The position numbers and the translations under genes were made by a program. A stretch of 48,466 bases of DNA, taken from positions 315,001-363,466 of the forward strand of contig MCFG01000014.1 in assembly GCA_002104895.1 (NCBI GenBank), read 5' to 3'. Below, in pieces: positions 14,296 to 28,100 of this stretch (its first letter is position 1; each line of letters opens with the position of its first letter). Source of the stretch: Anaeromyces robustus (taxonomy: Eukaryota; Neocallimastigomycota; Neocallimastigomycetes; Neocallimastigales; Neocallimastigaceae). The notes beneath the pieces are model-generated. The model was not told the DNA's origin, made no database searches, and was given only the letters and a program-made list of their open reading frames with translations.

Positions 14296-16761
14296 CATCT
14301 TTTCATGGAAAGTACGAGCAATAACTTCTTTTTGTTGTTGTGGTGTTAATTTAACAAAATTAACAGCATATCCTGATACACGGATTGTAAGATTTGGATA
14401 ATTTTCTGGATGTGCCATAGCATCTTCTAATGTTTCACGTTTTAAAACATTAACATTAAGATGATGAGCTCCTTTAGTGAAATATCCATCTAATAATCCT
14501 GAAAGATTACCTTGACGTTCTTGTAAACTTTTACCAATGGTATTTGGAACAATAGAGAAAGTATTTGAAATACCATCCATACATGAATCATAGTTAACTT
14601 TAGCAACTGATGAAAGTGAAGCAACAGCTCCTGAAAATTCACGACCATGCATTGGATTACAACCTGGTGCAAATGGTTGACCTGCTTTACGTCCATCTGG
14701 TGTTGATCCGGTTTTCTTACCGTATACAACATTTGAAGTAATAGTAAGAATAGAAAGTGTGTGAGTAGCTCCACGATAAGTTGGTGTTTTTCTTAATTTA
14801 TTAATAAGCTTGTCAGTAACAGTTTTAGCAAAGTAATCAACACGATCATCATCATTACCGAATTTTGGGAATTCACCTTCAACTTTGAAATCAACAGTTA
14901 ATCCAGTTTTTGGATCACGAATTGGTGTAACTTTAGCATATTTAATAGCAGAGAATGAATCAGCAACAACTGAAAGACCTGCAACACCAAATGCCATTAA
15001 ACGACGAACATCTGTATCATGAAGTGCCATTTGAAGTGATTCATAACAATATTGATCATGACAGAAATGAATAACATTCATAGTGTTAACATAAAGCTTA
15101 GCAATCCAATCCATAGCTTTATCGTAAGTTTCCCACATCCAATCAAATGGAATTGGACCTTCTGGAACTGGTCCGAAATCTGGACCAACTTGTTTACCAG
15201 TTCTTTCATCTTTACCATGATTAAGAACATAAAGCATAAGTTTAGCAAGATTACAACGAGCACCAAAGAATTGCATATCTTTACCAATTCTCATAGCAGA
15301 GACACAACAAGCAATTCCATAATCATCACCAAATCTTGCTGACATAAGAACATCAGATTCATATTGAATAGATGAAGTATCAATAGAAACTTGAGTAGCA
15401 AAGTCTTTAAAGTTCTTTGGAAGAGCTTTATTCCAGAGAACAGTAATATTTGGTTCTGGAGCAGGACCTAAGTTGTAAAGAGTGTTAAGAACACGGAATG
15501 AAGTTTTTGTAACTAAAGTACGACCATCATTTCCCATACCACCAATGGACATAGTAACCCAAGTTGGATCACCTGCAAATAAATCATTATATTCTGGAGT
15601 ACGTAAATGACGAGCAAAACGTAATTTTAAGATAAGATTATCAATAGTTTCTTGAGCTTCAGCTTCAGTAATGACTCCATTCTTTAAATCATTTTCAAAG
15701 AAACAATCAAGGAAAGCATCAACACGACCTAAAGACATAGCAGCTCCATCTTGTTCTTTAATTGAACCTAAATAACCGAAATAAACAAATTGAGTTGCTT
15801 CTCTTGCATTTTTAGCTGGTTTTGAAATATCAATTCCATAAGATTTAGCCATTTGAGTAAGTTGTTTTAAAGCTTTAATTTGATCAGCAACTTCTCCAAT
15901 TAATTTCATAGTTGGTTCATCCATTTGTTTCTTTTGTAATTCAATTCTATCTTTTTCCTTTTGAGCAATAAGACGATCAGTACCATAAAGTGCAACACGA
16001 CGATAATCACCAATAATACGACCACGACCATAACCATCAGGTAAACCAGTCATAATAGCATTAGAACGTCCAGCTCTCATTTCTTTTGAGTAAAGATCGA
16101 ATACAGCAGTATTATGTGTTTTACGATAGTCAGTGAAAATATGTTCAACATTTTCATCCATTGGAACATCGACAGCCTTAAGAGCATTTTTAACCATATT
16201 TACACCACCAAATGGTTTAATAGCTCTTTTAAGAGGAACATCAGTTTGATAACCATAAATAACTTCATTTTCTTTATCGAGATAACCAGGTTCATGAGAA
16301 GTGATAGTAGAAGGAGTATGTGGATCAACATCATATAATCCACCATTGTCACGTTCTTTAGCAAGATATTGTTCAGCCTTAGCAAAAAGCTTTTTAGTTT
16401 TTTCAGTTGGACCAGAAAGGAAAGAACCATCACCTTCATATGGAGTATAATGTTTTTTAATCCAACCTTCAACATCAATATCCGATTTTTTAGCAGCATC
16501 ATCAGTAATAGATGGAGATTGAGTAGCATAATTCATTTTTGATTGTAAATTAATAGAGAAAGAAGATGAAGATTTTGTAGTTGAAGTAGCAGCAGCAGTA
16601 GCAGCAGTAGTAGTATTCATATTATAGATTTTTGGAGTAGAATGAAGTGAACGAGATGATTTATTCATTCTAATTCCAGCAATTTTATTAACAGTCATAG
16701 CATTGACAGCGACTGTCTTAGCAATAGCGTTATTAGCTTGGCATAAAGTTAAACTTTCCAT
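14293..16761 (-). CDS. pfl: Pyruvate formate-lyase, hydrogenosomal type, copy 1
   Basis: An intact 822-codon PFL (formate C-acetyltransferase), which converts pyruvate and CoA to acetyl-CoA and formate by glycyl-radical chemistry. The catalytic pair Cys485-Cys486 lies in IACCVSAM, the radical-bearing Gly797 in RVSGYAV near the C-terminus, and GDPTW, NPMHGR and [10 protein letters not shown]-type motifs are present. It is ~60 residues longer than the 760-residue E. coli enzyme because of a Ser/Thr/Asn/Ala-rich leader (~1-90) with RSLHST, typical of an organelle presequence; a hydrogenosome location is inferred. There are no introns. Compared with copies 3 and 4 it has several missense differences, including K-S for K-P near residue 34, T for I in QETIDN and V for A in SDVLMS. 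It is divergent from copy 2 across a 2.6 kb spacer. An activating enzyme is needed but is not in this window. Confidence 0.97.
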
Positions 16762-19378
16762 TTTTCTTTTTTAATTATTATTTTAAATATTTAATATTTG
16801 TATTGTTTAAAAAATTGATTTATTAAAATAAATTGTTTTTATATTATTTTTGGTATAAAAAATTTGGTATATTAATAATTATTAAAAAATTATTGATTAA
16901 AAATATTTTTTCTTTGTTTTTGATTATAAAAAATGATTTTGTATTAATATTTAGAATTAATGATTTAAAAAATTTTTGTGGAAAAATCTTGGTCTATTTA
17001 TATTAAAATTTTTTAATTTATTTTTTATATATATTTCAATTTTTTTTATTTTTTTTATTTTTTTTTAAAGTTTTTCATGGAAAATTATACTAAAATTTTT
17101 ATAGGAATTGTATGCTAAAATTTTTTCATTTATAACTAAATATTAAATATTACAATTAATTATAATTTTTAATATATTACAATATATTATAATATATTAA
17201 ATTATTTTAAAAATTTTATTAATCGCTAAAAAATCCATAATACAAAATCAATTATTCTTTAAATTTTATTGGTCAATTATATGTTATTTTTATAAATTTT
17301 TAATATCGTAAATATTTCCATATAATTATTATTTTTTTTTTCTAATTAAAAGTCTAATATTAATAACATTCCTTTTTATATTATAAATTATCCATTTTTA
17401 CTTTTTCATTTTTTTTCCTTCTAGAAAAGAAAATTCCTTATAAGAAAATAAAAATCTTAAAATTTAACAAAAAAGATAATTATTCAATTATATTTCTTTA
17501 TTAATAATTGTTTTACAAAGATAACTTTTTATTTTATGAAGTAATATAAATTATCATTATTAGATAAATCTTAAACAATCAAAAGTTATTTTTTAATAAA
17601 AGTTTAAATTCCGTTAATTCATTTTATAACGTATTTTTAAATATATATAATTATATAAATGAAATATTTAATATTATTTGTTATTAAATATAAGAATTTA
17701 CTTATTTAATTTTTTTTATTATAATAGTAAAGATAAATTAATTATTTAATAGCTATTTAGTTGTTATTTTTTTTATATTATAATAGTAATGATAAATTAA
17801 TTATTTAATAGCTATTTAGTTTATTATTATTATTATTATAATAATAAAGATAAATTAATTATTTAATATTTATTTTAAATTCTATATATCAATGTAAAAA
17901 TTCATATTATAATAAATAAATTGATATATTCAATAAAAAAAGAAAAACTAAAATCATGAAATATTAAGAAAATAAAACTTAACATCAGTACTTTTAAATA
18001 AATACAAATAAAAAAGATGAAATATATATTAATGAGTAATATATATTTTTAAATTAACCAATTTAAATATGTTATAAAAAATAAAAAAATTTATAATAAA
18101 AATTAGAAGTTATCTAACATTTTTTCATAATAATTATTTCATGTATTTTTATTTTTAATATAAATAAAATTTAATAAAAATAATCATGTTAAGCACGTTT
18201 ATTTTAATTGTTTTGTATTGAAAATATAATAGAATACTAAAAATTGAAATAATAATAATAAAAAACATGATAAACAATATCTATTTTGTTTAATAATATT
18301 TGATATAAATATTTATATTATATTATATAAAGAATTTTCTTTCATATGAAATATAAATAGGAATAATCAATATATATTTATGATTAAAAGTATTGATTAG
18401 AAAAATATAAAGTTCATGCAAAGTAGAATAAATATAAGTAAATATTTATAAAACCCCAAGAAAAATTATGGTATTTCTTTTCATTATATTAAATAAATAA
18501 ATATATATAGTTTTATATATACATTTTTTATATATGTATATATGTATCTTTCTGTTTTCTTAGAAAGAAAAAATATTTATTTTTTAATTATTTATAATAG
18601 AAAAAGAAATAATAAATATATATAATTATAAATAACAGGGATGATAATTTATAAAATTATTAAAAATAAAAAAGTTTTACCGTAAATATCATTATTATTA
18701 TTACTTTTAAGGAATTTCTTTTTGAAAAAGTAAAAAAAATATATATTATAATTAATAAATATAAAATTTTAAAGCTAATTAATTTATTTTTTTAACGGTA
18801 TTTTACTTAAATATTTAAGTTTATTAAGGAAATACATGCGAAGAAAATGTAAAAATATAAATAATGTTGAATTCTTTATTAAATGACCAATAGAATTTAA
18901 GAAATAATTTATTTTTTAATATTTATAAAATTATGGATTTCTTTACGATGAATAATAAAAAAATTTAAAAAAAAATTATATTTAATTAAATTAATATATT
19001 GTAATATATTGTAATATATTATAATGTATTGTTACCATAATTGTATGTGAAAAACTTTATTATGAAGAAAATTAGTAAATTTTTCCTATAAAATAAAATT
19101 AATAATAACAATTATAATATCTATAATTATATATTAAAAAAATTTTAATATAAATAATCACAAAAATTTTATAAATCATCAATTCAAAATATTAATACAA
19201 AATTATATTTTTATAATCAAAAACAAAGAAATAATATTTTTAATCAATAATTTTTTAATAATTATTAATATACCAAATTTTTTATACCAAAAATAAGATA
19301 TAAACAATTAATTTTAATAAATCAATTTTTTAATAAATATAAATATTAAATATTTAGAATAATAATTAAAAAATAAAA
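16762..19378. promoter_or_regulatory. Shared upstream spacer of PFL copies 1 and 2 (inverted-repeat arms)
   Basis: A 2.6 kb A/T-rich spacer between divergent PFL starts. Its left ~600+ bp are homologous, in inverted orientation, to its right ~600+ bp: blocks such as ACCAATAAAATTT/ATTTTATTGGT, CGCTAAAAAATCCATAAT-like and TATTACAATATATTA recur. The proximal ~225 bp beside each ATG are much more alike than the rest. The middle holds three near-copies of a ~60-bp unit containing ATTATTTAATAGCTATTTAG (about 17700-17870). It must contain both promoters, but no core promoter element can be singled out in such DNA. Confidence 0.6.
17700..17870. repeat. Short tandem repeat in the palindrome spacer
   Basis: Three successive versions of a ~60-bp unit, each with TATTATAATAGTAA-like and GATAAATTAATTATTTAATA sequence; two end in GCTATTTAGT. 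The corresponding place in the second pair (about 32640-32770) has about two units. Confidence 0.7.
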
Positions 19379-21850
19379 ATGGAAAGTTTAACTTTATGCC
19401 AAGCTAATAACGCTATTGCTAAGACAGTCGCTGTCAATGCTATGACTGTTAATAAAATTGCTGGAATTAGAATGAATAAACCATCTCGTTCACTTCATTC
19501 TACTCCAAAAATCTCTAATATGAATACTACTACTACTGCTGCTACTGCTGCTACTACTACTACTACAAAATCTTCATCTTCTTTCTCTATTAATTTACAA
19601 TCAAAAATGAATTACGCTACTCAAGCTCCATCTATTACTGATGATGCTGCTAAAAAATCAGATATTGATGTTGAAGGTTAGATTAAAAAACATTATACTC
19701 CATATGAAGGTGATGGTTCTTTTCTTTCTGGTCCAACTGAAAAAACTAAAAAACTTTTTGCTAAGGCTGAACAATATCTTGCTAAAGAACGTGATAATGG
19801 TGGATTATATGATGTTGATCCACATACTCCTTCTACTATCACTTCTCATGAACCTGGTTATCTCGATAAAGAAAATGAAGTTATTTATGGTTATCAAACT
19901 GATGTTCCTCTTAAAAGAGCTATTAAACCATTTGGTGGTGTAAATATGGTTAAAAATGCTCTTAAGGCTGTCGATGTTCCAATGGATGAAAATGTTGAAC
20001 ATATTTTCACTGACTATCGTAAAACTCATAATACTGCTGTATTCGATCTTTACTCAAAAGAAATGAGAGCTGGACGTTCTAATGCTATTATGACTGGTTT
20101 ACCTGATGGTTATGGTCGTGGTCGTATTATTGGTGATTATCGTCGTGTTGCACTTTATGGTACTGATCGTCTCATTGCTCAAAAGGAAAAAGATAGAATT
20201 GAATTACAAAAGAAACAAATGGATGAACCAACTATGAAATTAATTGGTGAAGTTGCTGATCAAATTAAAGCTTTAAAACAACTTACTCAAATGGCTAAAT
20301 CTTATGGAATTGATATTTCAAAACCAGCTAAAAATGTAAGAGAAGCAACTCAATTTGTTTATTTCGGTTATTTAGGTTCAATTAAAGAACAAGATGGAGC
20401 TGCTATGTCTTTAGGTCGTGTTGATGCCTTCCTTGATTGTTTCTTTGAAAATGATTTAAAGAATGGAGTCATTACTGAAGCTGAAGCTCAAGAAATTATT
20501 GATAATCTTATCTTAAAATTACGTTTTGCTCGTCATTTACGTACTCCAGAATATAATGATTTATTTGCAGGTGATCTAACTTGGGTTACTATGTCCATTG
20601 GTGGTATGGGAAATGATGGTCGTACTTTAGTTACAAAAACTTCATTCCGTGTTCTTAACACTCTTTACAATTTAGGTCCTGCTCCAGAACCAAATATTAC
20701 TGTTCTCTGGAATAAAGCTCTTCCAAAGAACTTTAAAGATTTTGCTACTCAAGTTTCTATTGATACTTCATCTATTCAATATGAATCTGATGCTCTTATG
20801 TCAGCAAGATTTGGTGATGATTATGGAATTGCTTGTTGTGTTTCTGCCATGAGAATTGGTAAAGATATGCAATTCTTTGGTGCTCGTTGTAACCTTGCTA
20901 AACTTATGCTTTACGTCCTTAATCATGGTAAAGATGAAAGAACTGGTAAACAAGTTGGTCCAGATTTCGGACCAGTTCCAGAAGGTCCAATTCCATTTGA
21001 TTGGATGTGGGAAACTTACGATAAAGCTATGGATTGGATTGCTAAGCTTTATGTTAATACTATGAATGTTATTCATTTCTGTCATGATCAATATTGTTAT
21101 GAATCACTTCAAATGGCACTTCATGATACAGATGTTCGTCGTTTAATGGCATTTGGTGTTGCAGGTCTTTCAGTTGTTGCTGATTCATTCTCTGCCATTA
21201 AATATGCTAAAGTTACACCAATTCGTGATCCAAAAACTGGATTAACTGTTGATTTCAAAGTTGAAGGTGAATTCCCAAAATTCGGTAATGATGATGATCG
21301 TGTTGATTACTTTGCTAAAACTGTTACTGACAAACTTATTAATAAATTAAGAAAAACACCAACTTATCGTGGTGCTACTCACACACTTTCTATTCTTACT
21401 ATTACTTCAAATGTTGTTTATGGTAAGAAAACTGGATCAACACCAGATGGACGTAAAGCAGGTCAACCATTTGCACCAGGTTGTAATCCAATGCATGGTC
21501 GTGAATTTTCAGGAGCTGTTGCTTCACTTTCATCAGTTGCTAAAGTTAATTATGATTCATGTATGGATGGTATTTCAAATACTTTCTCTATTGTTCCAAA
21601 TACCATTGGTAAAAGTTTACAAGAACGTCAAGGTAATCTTTCAGGATTATTAGATGGATATTTCACTAAAGGAGCTCATCATCTTAATGTTAATGTTTTA
21701 AAACGTGAAACATTAGAAGATGCTATGGCACATCCAGAAAATTATCCAAATCTTACAATTCGTGTATCAGGATATGCTGTTAATTTTGTTAAATTAACAC
21801 CACAACAACAAAAAGAAGTTATTGCTCGTACTTTCCATGAAAAGATGTAA
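19379..21850 (+). pseudogene. pfl: Pyruvate formate-lyase copy 2, broken by a nonsense codon
   Basis: The frame runs 824 codons from ATG to the same C-terminus as the intact copies, but codon 101 is TAG (19679-19681) where copies 1, 3 and 4 have TGG (Trp100). Only a 100-residue leader peptide would be made. The next in-frame Met at 19946 lacks the leader and the first ~190 residues. There is one extra Thr codon in the leader. Two further changes alter conserved positions: Ala to Val (20336-20338) and Pro to Leu in the GDPTW motif (20576-20578). The ACC Cys pair and RVSGYAV Gly are kept. All three changes are C-to-T or G-to-A. It also carries several synonymous changes unique to this copy. Stop readthrough or a base-calling error are alternatives, but the clustered missense changes fit a gene under relaxed selection. 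Confidence 0.9.
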
Positions 21851-22293
21851 ATAAATACATAACTTGGAAAGTGTAAATGTAAATATATTTAAAAATAATA
21901 TAATTAGCAAATATCAAAAAAAAAAATTATAAAAATTATTAAAAGAAAAAATAATCTATATATAATCAAAATTATACGATATTACAACAAATTTAAATAA
22001 TTATTAATAATTTAAAATTTTAAATAAATTATCTTATCTATTTATAAAGAAAAGATAATTTAAGTTTTTTATAATATAAAGCTATTACAATTATTAAATA
22101 AAAATTAATAATTTAATAATTCGTTTTAATTAATAAATTACTATCTATCTATTTATGTAAATAAATTTTAAAATAAATACCTAAATAAATAATAAATAAT
22201 AATTAAATAAAAACTGTGTTTGTGTTAATAATCTTAATATTTTACATTTTTTTATTATTATATTTTTATAATAGTATATTTGTTAATAATAAT

Positions 22294-22331
<38 letters not shown>

Positions 22332-22510
22332 TTGATAATAATAATAATAATATTGATAATTTAATAAAAAGAAAAAGAAAAAGAAAATTTAAGTATATAT
22401 ATATATATATATATATACTTAATATAAAAATACCAAATTAATAAAATTATACTAGACTTGTATTCTTATAATTTAACTTAAAAATATATATATATTTTTT
22501 TTAAATTAAA
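21851..22510. other. 3' flank of PFL copy 2, AAT repeat and TA palindrome
   Basis: The first ~230 bp match, inverted, the 3' flank of copy 3 (28985-29220) almost base for base, well past the A11 tract at 21916. Then come an AAT array (22283-22360) and a perfect 34-bp palindrome TTAAGTA(TA)nTACTTAA at 22389-22422. No gene is seen. Confidence 0.7.
22389..22422. repeat. Perfect TA-core palindrome
   Basis: TTAAG, an alternating TA core, then CTTAA. It would form a cruciform or hairpin; it lies close to the 3' end of the decayed gene at 22511. Confidence 0.8.
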
Positions 22511-23190
22511 TTATTTATTATTACCATCATCATCATAATTATCATTATCGTCAGAGATATATTCAACATTAACTTTAGTATATGGGAAATTCATTATACC
22601 TTCCAAATCATTATAATAATTTTTAAATGAACTGTGAATTAAAACACTTTAAATTTTGATTAATTGTATACCTATTTTTTCTTCCTATAAATGAATATGA
22701 TCAACAATATTAATAGATCCACAATGATGTGGTTCTTTACATAAACTGTAAATAAAATTTTATCATAATAACCTTCTATACTATATATATAAAGCTTTTT
22801 TTATAAATAGTATACATAGCATCAATAATAAAATAATCACTATACTTCTCACCAAACATATTATCAGTCAAAAAATCAACCCATATAGCTTTTAAATTAT
22901 TTTCACCAATCCAATCATCAATAATAGTGAAATGAACTGTATAAGTTGGAGTCTCATCATCATAAATTCTACCATTAACACCAATAAACGATATCACATC
23001 TCTCACTTTATAATTTATATTTTGATTAACATATTCTTGAATATGTTTAATTGTTCATTTGGTTTATCATTAAAAATAGGAAATCCATAGTTACAATGAT
23101 AATATTCAATATTTTTATTTATTGTATTTTTACTATTACTTTTTTTTTGGTAAAGTTTAGATATTTTTATCACTTTTTTGTCTTTTTTTT
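22511..23190 (-). pseudogene. Decayed intron-containing gene, unknown family
   Basis: Coding-like sequence on the minus strand, broken in at least two places. An upstream segment reading YYHCNYGFPIFNDKPNEQL (~23108-23050) runs out of frame with the next segment (VRDVISFIGVNGRIYDDE..., ~23030-22816) by a one-base slip near 23044-23050. Two candidate short introns follow, both starting GTATAC and ending CAG: 22815-22746 (70 nt) and 22671-22632 (40 nt). The exon between them contains an in-frame TAG at 22687-22685. The last segment (SFKNYYNDLEGIMNFPYTKV...) ends in an acidic Asp/Asn tail and TAA at 22513-22511. The VRDVISFIGV stretch is faintly like the start of an OB-fold domain in replication-type proteins, but that is only an impression. 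I do not recognise the family. Confidence 0.45.
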
Positions 23191-23403
23191 TTTTATTATT
23201 ATATAATTTAAAATAACAATAATTAATAACATTTATTTTTTTATTATAATTATCTAAAATTAAATATTAATTTTAATTTTATTAAATAAAAAAAAAATTT
23301 TTTTTAACTTGAAATAATACTAAACAAATTAATTATTTTAGAATAACTCATATTTTTTTTTCATTATTAGTGTTATTAATTATATATAAAAAATTTTTAT
23401 TAT

Positions 23404-23409
23404 ATGTAT

Positions 23410-23456
<47 letters not shown>

Positions 23457-23480
23457 TTATATATATATATATATATATAT

Positions 23481-23547
<67 letters not shown>

Positions 23548-23548
23548 T
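23404..23548. repeat. (ATTT)n-(TA)n-(ATTT)n compound microsatellite
   Basis: Two ATTT arrays flank a ~20-bp alternating TA core at about 23458-23480. Open frames through it (YLFI repeats) are artefacts of the repeat. Confidence 0.9.
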
Positions 23549-24308
23549 TATTAAAAATTTACAAAAAAACAATATCAATAACATGAAATATTTAATAGTA
23601 ATCAAAAATAAAAATAATATTAATTAAAAAATAACATACATGAATACAAATAAGCAGAATAAAATAATGTATAGTATAATAATAAATGATATTATAATTA
23701 TGTTTTATTTTCTGTTTTTTTTTTTTTTAGTACTGTCTTTTCATTTCTTGTAATATTCTTAATTAAGGATATTTATATATAAAAACATAATAATATGTAC
23801 TTTTTTTAATTATATTTTATTAAAATTTATGTAAATATAAATTTATGTATAAATATGTAATAGATGGAATAAAAAAAGCTATTAACTAATTTTTTTATAA
23901 TTTTTCTTGTTTATTGTAATATAAAATAAATATTGAATTGTATTCTCTCTGTTATTATTAATAAAATTACATAATTTTGCAATTCAAGAAGAATTTATAA
24001 GATAATAAAGATAATAATAGAGCAAAAATGAAAAAATTTTTACTAGATAAATTAGTTAAAATTCGATTTTATTTTATTACTATTATCATAAAAGTTGTTT
24101 ATAGAAAGAAAATGAATACATATTATTGTAAAGTAAAATAAGATTTTTTATGAAAATGATATTATTTTTATTTTTTTAGTTATAATTTTATTTTATTTTA
24201 CATTTTTTCATTTAAATATTTTAAATGTATTTCTTAAAATATGTTATTATCTGATATAAAAATATTTTGCTTAAAAAAATGCTTAAAAAAAAGAAAAAAA
24301 AACTTTTA

Positions 24309-24353
24309 AAAGGGTTAGTTCATTAATTAACACTAAATAATAACTAACCCTTT
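24309..24353. repeat. 12-bp inverted repeat
   Basis: AAAGGGTTAGTT (24309-24320) and AACTAACCCTTT (24342-24353) are exact reverse complements around a 21-nt loop. This is among the very few G/C-containing elements in the region. Confidence 0.75.
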
Positions 24354-24990
24354 AATACATATTTTTAATTGAAAATAATTTATAAAATAATTTATCATTT
24401 ATTATTCACTAAATTATTTTTTATTATATTAATATGTCTTTATCTATTTTATATATGTTTTAAATATATATATATAATAATAATTATTTAAATATATTTT
24501 TATTATTATTATCAATTTAAAATTTATTCCTGGTATTTATTTTTTTTTTGTTATTTATATTTTTATATATTTATTATTTATCTATTGATATAATTATTTA
24601 TCCATTTATTCATTTAAAAAAAATGAACAAATCAATATAAAACAAATAGAAAATAAGACTTTTAAATAATATAATATTATTTAAAATTACTAGAATATTT
24701 TTTAATATAATTTATATATATATTTTTATATATATTAATATATAATGATTTAAAATATTGGTAATATAGTGGTTTTTATACATATTTTTATTGTATTTTA
24801 TGCGTATTTTAAATACTTATATTAATAATTAAATAAATGTACTTAATATACATATTATTATTTCAGTCTACTTACTATGTATGTATACTATGTATAATAT
24901 GTATAATAACATTAATAACATATCTATATCTATATCTATATCTATATATATATTTGTATGTATACTATGTATAATAACATTAATAACATA

Positions 24991-25029
<39 letters not shown>

Positions 25030-25105
25030 GTATTGAAATTTTTAAAAAAACTAATAATAAAAATAATAAATAATAAAAACTTACAATTTATTAATAATAT
25101 TATCC

Positions 25106-28100
25106 TCAATATAAAATAATATCAAAAATTGTAATAATATCATTATTATAAATATTAATATATAATAAAATATTTGATATATACTTTTTTTTTTCATTAT
25201 CTTTATTTCTATTCCATACCAAATTAATATTATTTTCATTGGCATAATCAATAAATAATTGAATCATTTCAGCGTGATTCTCATATACTACATCTAAAAG
25301 TGTATGATTTTTATCACAACTTTTTTCATTTAATTCTAAAATAATTTTATTTTTATTGGCGTATTCCATGATTAATTTAACCATTTCAATATTATTATTA
25401 TTGATGGCATTTATAAGAGGATACCATCTATTATCATTGATTTTTTTATTTAATTCTAAAATAATATTATTTTCATTTGCATATTCCATAAGTAATTTAA
25501 CAATTTTTATCATATTATTATGGACTGCTTTTAAAAGTGGATACCAGTCATTATTGCTATTTTTATTCAATTCTAATATAATATTGTTTTTATTAGCATA
25601 TTCCATGAGTAATTTAACCATTTCAATATCATTATTATCAATAGCCTTTAAAATTGGATAATAACCATAACGACCTTTTTTATTTAATTCTAAAATTATA
25701 TTATTTTTATTGGAATATTCCATAAGTAATTTAACCATTTCAATATTTTTATTATTAATTGCTTTTAAAAGTGGATATAAACCATTACTGTTAATATTAT
25801 TTAATTCCAAGAAAACATTATTTTTATTAGCATATTCCATAAGTAATTTAACCATCTCAATATTATTGTTGTTGATAGCATTTAAAAGTGGATACCATTT
25901 ATCATTATTGGTTTTTTCATTTAAATTTAAAATAATATTATTTTCCTTGGCATATGCCATTAATAATTTTACTATTTCAATAGTATTATTGTGGACTGCA
26001 CTTAAAAGAGGATACCAGCCATAGGCATTTTTTATATTTATTTCTAGAATAATTTTATTTTCCTTGGCATATTCTACCAATAATTTAACCATTTCAATAT
26101 TTTTATTACTGACTGCTTTTAAAAGTGGATACCATCCATTATAAATTTCTTTATTCAATTTCAAAATAATTTTATTCTTATTGGCATATTTAACAAGTAA
26201 TTTAACTATTTCAATATTATTATTATTAGAAGCCACTAAAAGAGGATAATATTTATCTTCATTACTTTCATTTAATTCCAAAATAATATTATTTTTATTA
26301 GAATAATCCATTAATAATTTAACTATTTCAATATTATTATATTTAATAGCAATCAAAAGTGGATAATCTTTTTCATAATTATTTTTTTCGTTCAATTTTA
26401 AAATAATATTATTTTTATTAGCATATATCATGAGTAATTTTACCATTTCAATATCATTATATTTAATAGCATTTAAAAGTGGATAATATCCTTCATAATT
26501 ATTTTTTTCATTTAATGTCAGAAGAATATTATTTCTATTGGCATATTCAATGAGTAATTTAACTATTTCAATATTATCATTACAAATCGTTCTTAAAAGG
26601 GGATAATATCCTTCATTATTTTTTTCATTCAGTTCCAAAATAATATTATTTCTATTAGCATATTCAATGAGTAATTTGACTATATCAATATTATTATTAC
26701 AAATAGTCCTTAAAAGAGGATAATATCCTTCATTACTTTTTTTATTCAATTCCAAAGTAATATTATTTCTATTTGTATATTCCATAAGTAATTTAACAAT
26801 TTCAATATTATTACCATATATAGCCTTTAAAAGTGGATAGTTCTCTTCTTCATAACAATGTGTTTCATTCACTTCTAAAATAATATTGCTATTATCAGCA
26901 TATTCCATTAGTAATTTAACCATTTTAATATCATCAATAGCTTTTAAAAGTGGATAATCTCCTCTTTCATTTTTTTCATTCAATTTCAAAAAAATATTAT
27001 TTTTGTTGGCATAAACCATGAGTAATTTAACTATTTCAATATTATTATTGTTGACAGCAATTAAAAGTGGATACCATTTATCATTATTTTTTTCATTTAA
27101 TTCTAAAATAATATTATTTTTGTTGGCATATTCTATAAGTAAATTTATTATTTTAATATTATTATATTTAATAGCATTTAAAAGTGGATAGTTTCCTTCA
27201 TTATAATTTTTTTCATTTAATTTCAATATAATATTATTTTTATTGGAATATTCGATAAATAATTTTACTATTTCAATATTATTATATTTAATAGCATTTA
27301 AAAATGGATAATCTCCTTTATAATGATGCTTTTCGTTCAATTCTAAAATAATGTTATTTTTATCAGCATATTCTACGAATAATTTAGCCATTTCAATATC
27401 ACCAGTAGCTTTTAAAAGAGGACAATGACCTTTTTTACTTTTTCCATTTAATTTTAAAATAATATTATTTTTATTAGCATATTCAATAAGTAATTTAACC
27501 ATTTTAATATTATTACTATAAATAGCTGATAAAAGTGGATAGTCTCCAACTTTTTTTTTTTCATTCAATTCCAAAATAATATTATTTTTATTGGCATATT
27601 CAATAAGTAATTCAACTATTTCAATATTATTACCATAAATAGCCAATAAAAGTGGATAATCACCAACTTTATTTTTTTCTTGTAATTTTAAAATAATATT
27701 ATTTTTATTGGCATATTCAATGAGCAATTTAATTATTTTAATATATTTATTTTTATTTTCATACTTATAATAATAACTATAATAACAAGCATCTAAAAGT
27801 GGATAACCTCTGTTTTGAGTTTTTTCATTAATTTTTATTATTCCATTATTCGAATTAGAAATAAAATTTTGTAATTCTTTGTTGGAAAGTATCGTTCCTT
27901 TTTTATAAATTAAAAGAGCATTTATTATGAAGGTAATATCAAAAAAGTCATATTTAAAAATTTCTTCAAATAATTTAAAATTTTTATATTTGATTAATTT
28001 GCAGAGTAATTCACTTGTTATTAAGATAGCATCCTTTTTAATATTCAAAATAAAGGATAAATTTTTGGAATTAAGTTTTTTAATTTCAGTTAAATATTCT

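Larger units (their letters stand above)
23191..25105. other. A/T-rich intergenic DNA downstream of the ankyrin gene
   Basis: Contains a compound ATTT/TA array (23404-23548), a 12-bp inverted repeat (24309-24353), and a ~77-bp tandem duplication with ATCTAT units (about 24879-25012). No gene is supported; the only short frame that looks at all coding is a 37-residue basic ORF at 24028-24141. Confidence 0.6.

Noticed and set aside
23370-23627. ORFs of YLFI repeats
   Set aside because: Products of the ATTT/TA compound microsatellite.
24028-24141. 37-residue basic ORF
   Set aside because: Short, A/T-driven composition, no context; cannot be told from chance.
24309-24353. Telomere-like GGGTTA motif
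   Set aside because: A single occurrence in each arm of an inverted repeat, not a tandem array.
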